Origin: Chlorobiaceae bacterium
GTDB taxonomy: Bacteria > Bacteroidota > Chlorobiia > Chlorobiales > Chlorobiaceae
Assembly (NCBI GenBank): GCA_013334865.1
Contig: JAAXWS010000009.1
Coordinates: 1 to 64,000 of the forward strand
Reading direction: 5' to 3'
DNA length: 64,000 nucleotides
Shown: one piece after another, positions 54,861-63,281 of the stretch
Numbering within the stretch: position 1 is the first letter of the stretch
Layout of the letters: each line of letters starts with the position of its first letter
Translations under genes and position numbers: made by a program
Notes under the pieces: model-generated
What the model saw: the letters and a program-made list of their open reading frames with translations, nothing else
What the model was told of the DNA's origin: nothing
The model's database searches: none

Positions 54861-56068
54861 ACGTGACCGGGGATGGCGCGAGGGCTGTATCGATGCCCGT
54901 CGAGGAGGAGATCGCCCGTGAGCTCGACGCGCTGAAGGCGAGGCAGCGCTACCGTGTGCTGCCCGATATCGGCGCCCGCGCCGGCCGGTTCATCGAGGTC
55001 GGGGGGCGGCAGCTGCTCAACCTCTCCTCGAACGATTACCTCGGTATCGGCGCCGACCGGGAGCTGCTCGACTCCTGGCTGCAACGCCTCGAAGATTCCG
55101 GGCTCGATGCCCCGGCCTTCACCAGCGCCTCCTCGCGCCTCCTCACCGGGAACCACCCGTTGTACGGGGAGCTCGAACGCGCCATCGCCGGTGCGTATGG
55201 GAGCGAGGCGGCGCTCGTCTTCAACAGCGGCTACCACGCCAATACCGGCATCCTCCCCGCCCTCTGCAACCGGCACGACCTGATCCTCTGCGACCGGCTG
55301 AACCACGCCAGCATCATCGACGGCATCCGCATCGCCGAGGCGGAGTACCGGCGATATCGCCATGCGGACATGGATCATCTCGAGGAGCTGCTCGATGCCG
55401 CCACGGGGCGCTACCGCCAGGTGTTCCTCGTCACCGAGTCGGTTTTCAGCATGGACGGCGACCTCGTCGACCTCCGGCGCCTCGTCGACCTCAAAAAGCG
55501 TTACGGGGCCTTCCTGATCGTCGACGAGGCCCATGGGGTAGGGGCCTACGGCCCGAAGGGGCTCGGCCTGTCCGAGGAGCTCGGCCTTTCGGGCGACATC
55601 GACATCGTTGTCGGCACCTTCGGCAAGGCGTTCGCCTCCGCCGGGGCCTACGCGGTCATGCGGGGGATTTTCAGGGAGTACCTCGTCAACACCATGCGCA
55701 CCCTGATCTTCACGACGGCCCTGCCGCCGGTGTCGGTCGGCTGGAGCCTGGAGACCTTCCGGAGGCAGCTCGGCATGCAGGAGGCCCGGGCCCACCTGCG
55801 CGTACTCTCCTCGAAGTTGCGAGATGGGCTCCGCTCGGCGGGATTCGATGTGCCCGGACAGAGCCAGATCGTGCCGGTGGTGCTCGGCGAGGACAGGAAC
55901 GCGGTCGCCATGGCCGGGGCCCTTCGCCAGGAAGGGTTCCACGCCCTGCCGGTGCGGCCTCCGACGGTGCCCGAGAACAGTGCCCGCATGCGCTTTTCGC
56001 TTCGAGCGGACCTTCTCATCGAGGATATCGACGCGCTGGTCGAAACCATGGTGCGGAGGCGGCCGTGA
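54857..56068 (+). CDS. bioF: 8-amino-7-oxononanoate synthase
   Basis: A 403-residue PLP enzyme of the alpha-oxoamine synthase family that condenses pimeloyl-ACP and alanine. It shows [13 protein letters not shown] (about 53-66), [34 protein letters not shown] and the PLP lysine in [12 protein letters not shown]. The start at 54857 overlaps the bioB stop (ATGA), and its stop overlaps bioG (GTGA). Confidence 0.95.
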   Translation: MNVTGDGARAVSMPVEEEIARELDALKARQRYRVLPDIGARAGRFIEVGGRQLLNLSSNDYLGIGADRELLDSWLQRLEDSGLDAPAFTSASSRLLTGNHPLYGELERAIAGAYGSEAALVFNSGYHANTGILPALCNRHDLILCDRLNHASIIDGIRIAEAEYRRYRHADMDHLEELLDAATGRYRQVFLVTESVFSMDGDLVDLRRLVDLKKRYGAFLIVDEAHGVGAYGPKGLGLSEELGLSGDIDIVVGTFGKAFASAGAYAVMRGIFREYLVNTMRTLIFTTALPPVSVGWSLETFRRQLGMQEARAHLRVLSSKLRDGLRSAGFDVPGQSQIVPVVLGEDRNAVAMAGALRQEGFHALPVRPPTVPENSARMRFSLRADLLIEDIDALVETMVRRRP

Positions 56069-56742
56069 GAGGGGCGTGGATCGTACGGGAGGGGCGGGCA
56101 TCGCTGCTGCTCCTCTTCAACGGCTGGGGGATGGACCGCCGGCTCGCCGACTGGATGCGCTCGGCCTGGCCGGACTCCGGGACCCACGACCTCGTCGTGC
56201 TCTACGATTACCGCGACCTGCTCCTTCCCGAAGGGCTTGCCGGGGAGATGGAGCCGTACGGCGCGGTCGACCTCGTCGCCTGGTCGCTGGGCGTCTGGGC
56301 GGCGCTCAACGCCGGCCTTGACGGTATCCGCCGGGCGGTAGCCCTGAACGGCACCCCCTTCCCGATCGACGGGGAGCGGGGCATTCCTCCCGCCACCTTC
56401 ACGGGCACCCTCGACAACTGGTGCGACGCGACCCGCAGCCGCTTCGAGCGGCGCATGTTCTCCGGTGTCGAGCGGGACTCCCGCCTTGGCGAGGTGCGTT
56501 CCTGCCGGGCGTCAAACGACCAGCAGGAGGAGCTTCGCGCCATCGCCGGCGCGGTGACGGCATCCGCGCCATCGCCGGCCCCATCATGGCGGTTTTCGAA
56601 GGCGGTCGTCGGCGGCCGGGACCTGGTCTTCCTGCCGGGGAGCCAGCTCGAGGCCTGGCATGGCCTGGAAACCGAAGTGGTCGCCGACATGCCCCATTTC
56701 CCGTTTTTCCATCTCGAAGGATGGTCGGAGGTGCTCGCATGA
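56065..56742 (+). CDS. bioG: Pimeloyl-ACP methyl ester esterase BioG
   Basis: A 225-residue DUF452/BioG alpha/beta hydrolase. The N-terminal LFNGWGMD (about 17-24) is the BioG signature, VAWSLGVWAAL carries the nucleophile serine elbow (WSLG), and the histidine is in MPHFPFFHL near the C-terminus. BioG replaces BioH in several bacteria: it removes the methyl ester from pimeloyl-ACP methyl ester made through BioC. Starts at GTG 56065, overlapping bioF. The order bioF-bioG-bioC recalls other BioG-type operons. Confidence 0.9.
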   Translation: MRGAWIVREGRASLLLLFNGWGMDRRLADWMRSAWPDSGTHDLVVLYDYRDLLLPEGLAGEMEPYGAVDLVAWSLGVWAALNAGLDGIRRAVALNGTPFPIDGERGIPPATFTGTLDNWCDATRSRFERRMFSGVERDSRLGEVRSCRASNDQQEELRAIAGAVTASAPSPAPSWRFSKAVVGGRDLVFLPGSQLEAWHGLETEVVADMPHFPFFHLEGWSEVLA

Positions 56743-57521
56743 GCGCCCTTCCCGACAAGCAGCTGGTCTGTCGCCGCTTCGGCCGCTCGCTGGAGACCTA
56801 CCGCCAGAGCGCGGTGGTGCAGAGGGTGATGGCTTCGAGGCTGGTCGGGCTGGTCGGCCGCTCGGGCGCCCCCTCCCATTTCGACAGGGTGCTCGAGGTC
56901 GGCGCGGGTTCGGCCATCCTGACCTCTGAACTGCTTGCCAGCCATTCGGTCGGCACCTATGTCGCCAACGACCTGGTTCCGGGGAGCAGGGAGTTCGTCA
57001 TGCAGGCTTTCGACGGGCGGGATGTCGGCGAGGGGCTTTTCCTCGAGGGGGATATCGAACGCCTCGACCCGCTCCCGCAGGGGCTCGACCTGGTGGTGTC
57101 GAACGCCACCGTGCAATGGCTGCACGACCTCGGGGCCTTCTTCGAACGGATGGCCTCGGCGCTGCTCCCGGGAGGCCTGCTTGCCTTCAGCACCTTCGGC
57201 GCCGGCAACATGCGGGAGATCGCGGCCCTCGAAGGGGTCTCGTTGCCTTACCGGACGCCCGGCGAGATCGCGGCGCTCTCCGGCGGCAGCTTCGAGACGC
57301 TCTGCATCGAGGAGGAGGAGCGGCGACTGGAGTTCGTTTCGCCGGAAGCCGTGCTCCGCCATATCCGCCAGACCGGGGTGAACGGCGTCGCCGGCTGCGC
57401 GTGGACCCGGACACGGTACCAGCAGTTCCTGCACCGTTACCGCACCTCGTTTCCCTTCGGTGGCGGCGTCGGGCTGACCTATCATCCCGTGTACTGCTGT
57501 TTCAGGAGGAGGCAATCATGA
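56739..57521 (+). CDS. bioC: Malonyl-ACP O-methyltransferase BioC
   Basis: A 260-residue SAM-dependent methyltransferase that primes pimeloyl synthesis by methylating malonyl-ACP. It has the RRFGRSLETYRQSAVVQ N-terminal block (12-28), SAM loop VLEVGAGSAILTSEL, and LVVSNATVQWLHDL, typical of BioC rather than of UbiE-type enzymes. The start shares ATGA with bioG, and the stop shares ATGA with bioD. Confidence 0.92.
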   Translation: MSALPDKQLVCRRFGRSLETYRQSAVVQRVMASRLVGLVGRSGAPSHFDRVLEVGAGSAILTSELLASHSVGTYVANDLVPGSREFVMQAFDGRDVGEGLFLEGDIERLDPLPQGLDLVVSNATVQWLHDLGAFFERMASALLPGGLLAFSTFGAGNMREIAALEGVSLPYRTPGEIAALSGGSFETLCIEEEERRLEFVSPEAVLRHIRQTGVNGVAGCAWTRTRYQQFLHRYRTSFPFGGGVGLTYHPVYCCFRRRQS

Positions 57522-58198
57522 AAGGACGGGTGATCGCCGTGTCGGGCATCGACACCGGTATCGGCAAGACGGTGGCCACGGGCCATATCGCCAGGGTGCT
57601 GTCGTCGACGGGGGCCAGGGTCATCACCCAGAAGGTCGCCCAGACGGGATGCGAGGGCATCTCGGGTGACATCGCCGTTCACCGGGAGATCATGGGCATC
57701 GGCCTGCAGGAGGTCGACCTGGACGGCACGACCTGCCCCTACGTGTTCGGCTACCCGGCCTCGCCCCACCTTGCCGCGTCCATGGAGGGCAAGGAGATCG
57801 ACCTGCTCGCAATCCGGCGGGCGACCTTCATCCTGCAGAAGCGCTACGACCTCGTGCTACTCGAGGGGGCGGGGGGCCTGCTCGTCCCCCTGAACGAGAA
57901 CCGGCTGTTCGCCGACTACCTCCGCGACGCCGGCTACGGACTGGTGCTGGTCACCTCCCCCCGTCTCGGCAGCATCAATCACACCCTGCTGTCGATCGAG
58001 GCATGCCGGTCGAGGGGCATCGAGCTCAGGGCGCTCGTCTATAACCGTTACGGCCAGGAGGCCGGCCCCGTCGCCGTCGACACCCGCCGGGTGATCGAGC
58101 GGAGCCTCAGGCACTACGGCCTCAGCGGGGTCCCGGTACTCGACCTTGGCGCCGACGGATTTTCCCCGGATGACGCATCCTGGATTGCCGGCTTCTGA
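57518..58198 (+). CDS. bioD: Dethiobiotin synthetase
   Basis: A 226-residue P-loop ATPase that closes the ureido ring of dethiobiotin using CO2 and ATP. P-loop [13 protein letters not shown] (about 9-21), substrate lysine region ITQKVAQTG, and [11 protein letters not shown] are present. A strong AGGAGGAGG lies just upstream of ATG 57518, which overlaps the bioC stop. bioA follows after 19 bp. Confidence 0.94.
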   Translation: MKGRVIAVSGIDTGIGKTVATGHIARVLSSTGARVITQKVAQTGCEGISGDIAVHREIMGIGLQEVDLDGTTCPYVFGYPASPHLAASMEGKEIDLLAIRRATFILQKRYDLVLLEGAGGLLVPLNENRLFADYLRDAGYGLVLVTSPRLGSINHTLLSIEACRSRGIELRALVYNRYGQEAGPVAVDTRRVIERSLRHYGLSGVPVLDLGADGFSPDDASWIAGF

Positions 58199-58217
58199 AC
58201 CTCTCGTTACCACACGC

Positions 58218-59498
58218 ATGATGAACCTCGATTTCGACCGCCGGCACCTCTGGCACCCGTATACTTCCATGTACGACCCGCTGCCGGTCTACCCGGTCGC
58301 CGGGGCGGAAGGGGCGACGATCCTGCTCGAGGACGGGCGCCGGCTCGTCGACGGCATGTCCTCGTGGTGGGCGGCGATCCACGGCTACAACCACCCGGTG
58401 CTCAACCGTGCGGTCACGGAGCAGCTCGGGCGCATGAGCCATGTCATGTTCGGCGGGCTGACGCACGAGCCGGCCATCGAGCTCGGCAAGCTGCTCGTCG
58501 GCCTCCTTCCGGAGCCGCTCGACCGGGTCTTCTTCTGCGACTCCGGTTCGGTGGCGGTCGAGGTTGCCGTCAAGATGGCCCTGCAGTACTGGCAGGCCGT
58601 GGGGCAGCCTGCCAAGCGCCGGCTCCTTACGGTCCGCAACGGCTACCACGGAGACACCTTCATGGCCATGTCGGTGTGCGATCCGGTCACGGGCATGCAC
58701 GGCCTTTTCAACGGGGTGCTGGCCGAACAGCTCTTCGCGGAAGCCCCTTCCTGCGGCTTCGACGAGCCCTGGAGGGAGGAGTCCATCGATGGCTTGCGAG
58801 GCCTCCTCGAACAGCACGGCCAAGAGCTCGCGGCGGTGGTCATCGAACCCATCGTGCAGGGGGCGGGGGGGATGCGTTTCTATTCCCCGCACTACCTCCA
58901 ACGGCTCCGCGAGCTCTGCACGGAGCATGGCGTCCTGCTCATTTTCGACGAGATCGCGACGGGATTCGGACGTACGGGACAGATGTTCGCCATGGAGCAC
59001 GCGGGTGTCGTGCCGGACATCGTCTGCGTCGGCAAGGCCCTGACCGGGGGCTACCTGACCCTCGCGGCAACGGTCGCTACCGGCCATGTCGCGGAGACGA
59101 TTTCGGCCGGCGAGCCGGGACTTTTCATGCACGGGCCCACCTTCATGGCCAACCCGCTCGCCTGCGCGGCGGCCGTCGCCAGCATCGGCCTCTTGCAGAG
59201 AGGGGACTGGAGGTCCGGGGTGCTCGGCATCGAGCGCCGGCTTCGGGAGGGGCTCGCCCCGTGCGCCGCCATCGACGGGGTGCGGGATGTCAGGGTGCTC
59301 GGCGCCATCGGCGTGGTTGATCTCGAGCGTCCGGTGGAGATGGGCAGGATCCAGAAGCGTTTCGTCGACAGGGGGGTCTGGGTGCGCCCCTTCGGCCGCC
59401 TGGTTTACCTCATGCCCCCGTTCATCGTCGGAGATGCGGAACTTGCCTTGCTTACCTCGGCCGTCTGCGAGGTGGTGGAGGAGGAGTTGAAGGACTAA
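58218..59498 (+). CDS. bioA: Adenosylmethionine-8-amino-7-oxononanoate aminotransferase
   Basis: A 426-residue class III PLP aminotransferase. It uses SAM as amino donor to form 7,8-diaminopelargonate. Typical BioA features are [19 protein letters not shown] (9-27), [43 protein letters not shown] and the PLP lysine in [13 protein letters not shown]. It lacks the N-terminal part found in fused BioDA. It ends the operon; the first unit of a 9-bp-period repeat overlaps its stop codon. Confidence 0.95.
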   Translation: MMNLDFDRRHLWHPYTSMYDPLPVYPVAGAEGATILLEDGRRLVDGMSSWWAAIHGYNHPVLNRAVTEQLGRMSHVMFGGLTHEPAIELGKLLVGLLPEPLDRVFFCDSGSVAVEVAVKMALQYWQAVGQPAKRRLLTVRNGYHGDTFMAMSVCDPVTGMHGLFNGVLAEQLFAEAPSCGFDEPWREESIDGLRGLLEQHGQELAAVVIEPIVQGAGGMRFYSPHYLQRLRELCTEHGVLLIFDEIATGFGRTGQMFAMEHAGVVPDIVCVGKALTGGYLTLAATVATGHVAETISAGEPGLFMHGPTFMANPLACAAAVASIGLLQRGDWRSGVLGIERRLREGLAPCAAIDGVRDVRVLGAIGVVDLERPVEMGRIQKRFVDRGVWVRPFGRLVYLMPPFIVGDAELALLTSAVCEVVEEELKD

Positions 59499-59574
59499 AA
59501 TGACAACAGGGACAGCAATGCAGGAGAAAAATATCCCTATATTTTACCTATTGTCCTTGTAGTCCTTCAAGTCC
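59492..59574. repeat. Inverted pair of 9-bp-period repeats after bioA
   Basis: Left arm: GGAC/TGAC/GGAC at 59492, 59501 and 59510. Right arm: GTCC at 59553, 59562 and 59571. Both have an exact 9-bp period and are inverted with respect to each other, so the spacer can form a long imperfect hairpin. It fills the space between bioA and the acyl-CoA synthetase gene. Confidence 0.7.
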
Positions 59575-59588
59575 TTTCCTTCTTTTTT

Positions 59589-61277
59589 ATGACCGAACGG
59601 CCCTGGTTCAGGAATTACGACGAGGGTGTGCCGCGCTCCCTCAAGCCCTATCCGGAGCATACCCTGCTCGACGTCCTCCGCGAAACCGTGAAGTCGGGAC
59701 GGGGCGACGACCCGGCCCTGCTGTTCCAGGGCACGAAGATATCTTACCGTGAACTGGATCTCCAGAGCGGCGCATTCGCTTCGGGCCTCGTGGCCGCAGG
59801 GGTCCGCAAGGGTGACCGGGTCGCCATCGTCATGCCAAACTCTCCGCAGATGATCATCGCCGAGTTCGGCATCTGGAAGGCTGGTGGCGTGGTCGTTCCG
59901 ATCAACCCGCTCTATACCGGGCACGAGCTGGAGTACGCCATTTCCGAGTGCGGTGCCGAAACCGCGGTCGTGCTCTCCCTTTTCTATGCCAAGGTGAGCG
60001 AAATCAGGAAGGGCACCCCGCTGAAACGGATCGTTTCGTCGAACATCAAGGAGTACCTGCCGCCGCTCAAGCGAATGCTCTTCACGCTGCTCAAGGAGGC
60101 CAGGGAGGGGCACCGGGCCAGCATCGCCCGCGGGGACTTCGAGATGCAGGCGATGATCTCCGCCCATGCGGGCAAGGCCCCCAGCGTCGCCGTCACCCAT
60201 GACGACCCTGCCGTTTTCATGTTTTCGGGCGGGACGACCGGCAGGCCCAAGTGCGCCATCGGCCGCCATCAGGCCATGGTCATCTCCGGCATGCAGATCA
60301 GCAAATGGTTCGGCGTGGTGCTTTCGACCCGCGAGGACAGCATCATCCTCAACATGCCGCTGTTCCATGTCTACGGCCAGCTCGGCATCATGACCGCCGG
60401 CCTGGTCCGGAACTACCCCCTCATCCTGGTGCCGAACCCCAAGGACATCGATGGCCTGCTCCAGCTCATCAAATCGCAGAAACCGGCCGTCCTGCCGGGC
60501 GTGCCGACGCTTTTCAACGCCCTTGCCGCCCACCCGAAACTCCAGAAGGACCATACCCTCCTCAAGTCCATCAAGCTGATCGTTTCAGGCGCGTCGCCGC
60601 TGCACCTCGAGACCCGGCAGCGCTTCGAATCGATGACCGGTGCCCGGATCATCGAAGCATACGGAATGACCGAATCGATGCTGGCCTCGGTCTTTACCCC
60701 GGTGCTGGGCAAGAAGAAGAACGGAGCGGTCGGCGTTCCCGGCCCCGATGTCGACATCCGCATCGTCGATGCCGACGATAGCGGCATCGACCTTCCTTCA
60801 GGGGCGGTCGGAGAGGTCGTCCTGCAGGCCCCGCAGCTCATGGATGGGTACTGGAACAACCCTGCCGAGACCGAGGGGATGCTCCGCAACGGGTGGCTCC
60901 ACACCGGTGACCTCGGCTACCTCGACGAGGACGGGTTCCTGTTCATCGTGGACCGCAAGAAGGACCTGATCAAGCCGAGCGGTTTCCAGGTTTGGCCGCG
61001 CGAGGTCGAGGAGGTCATCGCCAACCATCCGTCGGTGCTCGAGGTCGGCGTGGCCGGCGTACCGGACGACAGGAGGGGCGAGGCCGTCAAGGCGTGGGTG
61101 GTGCTGCGGAACGGCTATCAACTTCCCGTCGAGGAGCTGCAGGAACACTGCCGGAAGGAGCTGGCCGCCTACAAGGTCCCCAACCACATCGAGTTCCGCG
61201 ACGCCCTCCCGAAATCGCATATCGGCAAGGTCCTCCGCCGCCAGCTGGTCGAGGAGCACAATTCCTTGGGGAAGTAA
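59589..61277 (+). CDS. AMP-dependent acyl-CoA synthetase (long-chain fatty-acid-CoA ligase type)
   Basis: A 562-residue ANL-superfamily enzyme. The ATP loop is FSGGTTGRPKC (instead of STGTTGxPKG), the adenylation core has EAYGMTES and DGYWNNPAE, the hinge motif is HTGDLGYLDEDG, and the C-terminal catalytic lysine is in KSHIGKVLRR. It activates a carboxylic acid to its acyl-CoA, probably a fatty acid. The exact chain length is not predictable. It lies 90 bp after bioA, separated by an inverted repeat, and so is probably a separate unit. Confidence 0.9.
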   Translation: MTERPWFRNYDEGVPRSLKPYPEHTLLDVLRETVKSGRGDDPALLFQGTKISYRELDLQSGAFASGLVAAGVRKGDRVAIVMPNSPQMIIAEFGIWKAGGVVVPINPLYTGHELEYAISECGAETAVVLSLFYAKVSEIRKGTPLKRIVSSNIKEYLPPLKRMLFTLLKEAREGHRASIARGDFEMQAMISAHAGKAPSVAVTHDDPAVFMFSGGTTGRPKCAIGRHQAMVISGMQISKWFGVVLSTREDSIILNMPLFHVYGQLGIMTAGLVRNYPLILVPNPKDIDGLLQLIKSQKPAVLPGVPTLFNALAAHPKLQKDHTLLKSIKLIVSGASPLHLETRQRFESMTGARIIEAYGMTESMLASVFTPVLGKKKNGAVGVPGPDVDIRIVDADDSGIDLPSGAVGEVVLQAPQLMDGYWNNPAETEGMLRNGWLHTGDLGYLDEDGFLFIVDRKKDLIKPSGFQVWPREVEEVIANHPSVLEVGVAGVPDDRRGEAVKAWVVLRNGYQLPVEELQEHCRKELAAYKVPNHIEFRDALPKSHIGKVLRRQLVEEHNSLGK

Positions 61278-61345
61278 GGACATAAAGGACAGCAGGGACT
61301 GCAAGGACAACAGGGGGAATTTCCCTTTATTTTCCTTTCACTCCT
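61278..61345. repeat. 9-bp-period repeat after the acyl-CoA synthetase gene
   Basis: GGAC at 61278, 61287, 61296 and 61305 gives four units with exact 9-bp period, beginning at the stop of the synthetase gene; a pyrimidine-rich, more decayed inverted arm follows to about 61345 and reaches into the end of the four-helix-bundle gene. Confidence 0.65.
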
Positions 61346-61895
61346 TTTTCCTGTGCTGTATCCGGGCCCTGGTTATGCGTTCACGGATGCCGCCGTTTTT
61401 CAGGAACTCCTGTTCGATTTTCCGGATCTGCCGCGAGAGTAAAAAACTGCAGACCTTGATCAGCCCGATTATGACATTGGCCGAGATTTCGGGGTCTTCG
61501 TACTCGATCCCTTTGCGGAACGTCTCGTATTCCGCATCAGGAAGGCGATTGAGTTCCCGGAGCCTGCGTGTGTAAGGGTGTGAGGAATTCCATTCGGCAT
61601 AGCGGTTCACACGGAGGAAATCCCGGTAATCGGCCAGCAGTTCTTCAAGGCTCGCCCTGGCGACGTTCGTCAGCTTGACCTCTGACTCTTTGGAGGTTCC
61701 CGACGCCATGCTGCCTTCGATGATGTTCTGCTTGCCCGATCGAGCAGCCTGGACCATCTGGTCGACCGTACGATCACGCCTGTCGAAAAAACGACCGGTA
61801 AAGTACACGGTGGCGTCGTAGATGATTTCAGCCTTTCGGTACGAAAGCAGGTTCCTGTAGCCGCCATGCCTGGGAATGAAACCTTCGGGGTCCAT
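61338..61895 (-). CDS. Four-helix-bundle suffix-domain protein (23S IVP-related)
   Basis: A 185-residue, all-helical protein of the four-helix-bundle family related to 23S rRNA intervening-sequence proteins, with the suffix-domain pattern: YRKAEIIYDATVYFTGRFF (19-37), the conserved QMVQAARSGKQNIIEG (46-61), and LEELLADYRDFLR. Biochemical function unknown; such proteins often lie near or within mobile or hypervariable loci. It is the only leftward gene between bioA and ppx, its GC content appears lower than that of its neighbours, and inverted 9-bp-period repeats lie on both sides. Confidence 0.8.
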   Translation of the reverse strand: MDPEGFIPRHGGYRNLLSYRKAEIIYDATVYFTGRFFDRRDRTVDQMVQAARSGKQNIIEGSMASGTSKESEVKLTNVARASLEELLADYRDFLRVNRYAEWNSSHPYTRRLRELNRLPDAEYETFRKGIEYEDPEISANVIIGLIKVCSFLLSRQIRKIEQEFLKNGGIRERITRARIQHRKKE

Positions 61896-61938
61896 GAAAA
61901 TGCCGATATGTTGGGGTAAAAGGCCTTAAGTACTGCAG

Positions 61939-62066
61939 GGACTGAAAGGACTTCAATGACATGATATGGATATTGCCTATCCAAAGCTCACTTCGGAATA
62001 TTTTGCATGTATTATTTTTTTCTGTAGTCCCTGTAGTCCCTGTAGTCCTTGCTGTCCTTGACCTCC
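61939..62066. repeat. Inverted pair of 9-bp-period repeats upstream of the four-helix-bundle gene
   Basis: Left arm GGAC/GGAC/TGAC at 61939, 61948 and 61957; right arm GTCC at 62027, 62036, 62045 and 62054 and CTCC at 62063, again all at 9-bp period. About 65 bp of AT-rich DNA lie between the arms. The right arm ends directly before the methyltransferase gene. Confidence 0.7.
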
Positions 62067-62078
62067 TTTTCTTCCGCC

Positions 62079-63281
62079 ATGACCTTCGATGAACTTCACG
62101 CCCTGCGGGACCCCGCGGTCCTCGCCCTTGTCGAGGCCCATGCCCATGAGGATCCCGCGGCGTTCGCCATGAGGTTCCACGGCCGGACGGATCTGCCGGT
62201 CCGCGCCATGGCCGAGCAGATCGCCTGCCGGCGGAAGGCCGTCCGTAAGCTCCCGTCGCTCTCCCGCCACCCCCTCCTCTACACCGCACTCTCCCTCGAA
62301 CAGGCTTCGGGCGAGCGAACCGCCGAATGGAAGGCGGGGCTCCTGCAGGGGCGGCGCCTCATCGACCTGACCGGAGGGCTCGGCATCGACGACCTTTTCT
62401 TTGCCCGCAGCTTCGAGCGAGTCGTCGCCTGCGAGCGTGACCCGGTGCTTTCCTCCATAGCGGCGGCCAACTGCGAGGCGATGGGCGTCATGAACGTCGA
62501 GCCGCTGGTGGGCGAGAGCGGCGGGCTGCTCGCCGGATTTCCGGACGATGCGTTCGACTGGGTGTATGTCGATCCGGCACGGCGCGAGGCGGGCGGGCGC
62601 TCCGTCGGGCTCGAGGCGACGAGCCCGGATGTGGTGAAGCTGCACGACCTTATGCTCAGGAAGGCGGCGAAGGCCTGCATCAAGGCCTCGCCGGCGCTCG
62701 AAACCTCCGTCCTGCAGGAGAAGCTGCCGGCGCTCGATTCGGTGGTCGTGGTGTCGGTAGGCGGCGAGTGCAAGGAGACGCTGCTGCTGCTCGACCGGCA
62801 GCAGCAGCAGGGCGTGCCGCCCATGGTCACGGCGGTCTGCCTTGACGAAGGTGGCGGGTCGTACAGGATTTCATCGGAGTCGAGCGCACGCCCGGAACGG
62901 ATCGTGGCCAAAGGGGCGGGCCGGTGGTTCTACGAGCCGGATGCGGCCATCATCAGGGCCCGGCTGACGGCGGAGCTGGCAGAGCGGCTGGGGCTCGAAT
63001 TCCTGAACGGGTCGGTCGACTACCTTACCTCGGAGCGGTACGCCGAAAACTTTCCAGGCCGGAGCTTCAGGGTCGAGGCGTGCCTGCCGTACCGCCCGAA
63101 GAGCCTGAAGGCGGAACTTGCCCGCATGGGCGTCACGGGGGCTGCCATCCAGCGCAGGGACTTTCCGCTCTCCCCCGAACAGATACGAAAGCAGTTCCGG
63201 CTCCGTGAGGGCAGCGATGTTTACCTTTTTTTCACCAAGGATGCGTCAGGTGGCCTGGTGTTCCTGGTCTGCCGAAAATAA
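62079..63281 (+). CDS. THUMP-like-domain class I SAM-dependent methyltransferase
   Basis: A 400-residue protein known mainly from Bacteroidetes/Chlorobi. A helical N-terminal region (1-80) precedes the SAM-binding LIDLTGGLGIDDLFFA (about 96-111), acidic loop ACERDP, and motif IV YVDPARR (about 163-169). The C-terminal half (about 290-400) resembles the THUMP-like RNA-binding domain (FRVEACLPYRPKSLKAEL and IQRRDFPLSPEQIRK). A nucleic-acid methyltransferase is likely, target unknown. ATG 62079 (MTFDELH) is preferred; 62049 is in frame but inside the repeat. Its 3' end overlaps the convergent ppx-like gene by 61 bp. Confidence 0.82.
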   Translation: MTFDELHALRDPAVLALVEAHAHEDPAAFAMRFHGRTDLPVRAMAEQIACRRKAVRKLPSLSRHPLLYTALSLEQASGERTAEWKAGLLQGRRLIDLTGGLGIDDLFFARSFERVVACERDPVLSSIAAANCEAMGVMNVEPLVGESGGLLAGFPDDAFDWVYVDPARREAGGRSVGLEATSPDVVKLHDLMLRKAAKACIKASPALETSVLQEKLPALDSVVVVSVGGECKETLLLLDRQQQQGVPPMVTAVCLDEGGGSYRISSESSARPERIVAKGAGRWFYEPDAAIIRARLTAELAERLGLEFLNGSVDYLTSERYAENFPGRSFRVEACLPYRPKSLKAELARMGVTGAAIQRRDFPLSPEQIRKQFRLREGSDVYLFFTKDASGGLVFLVCRK

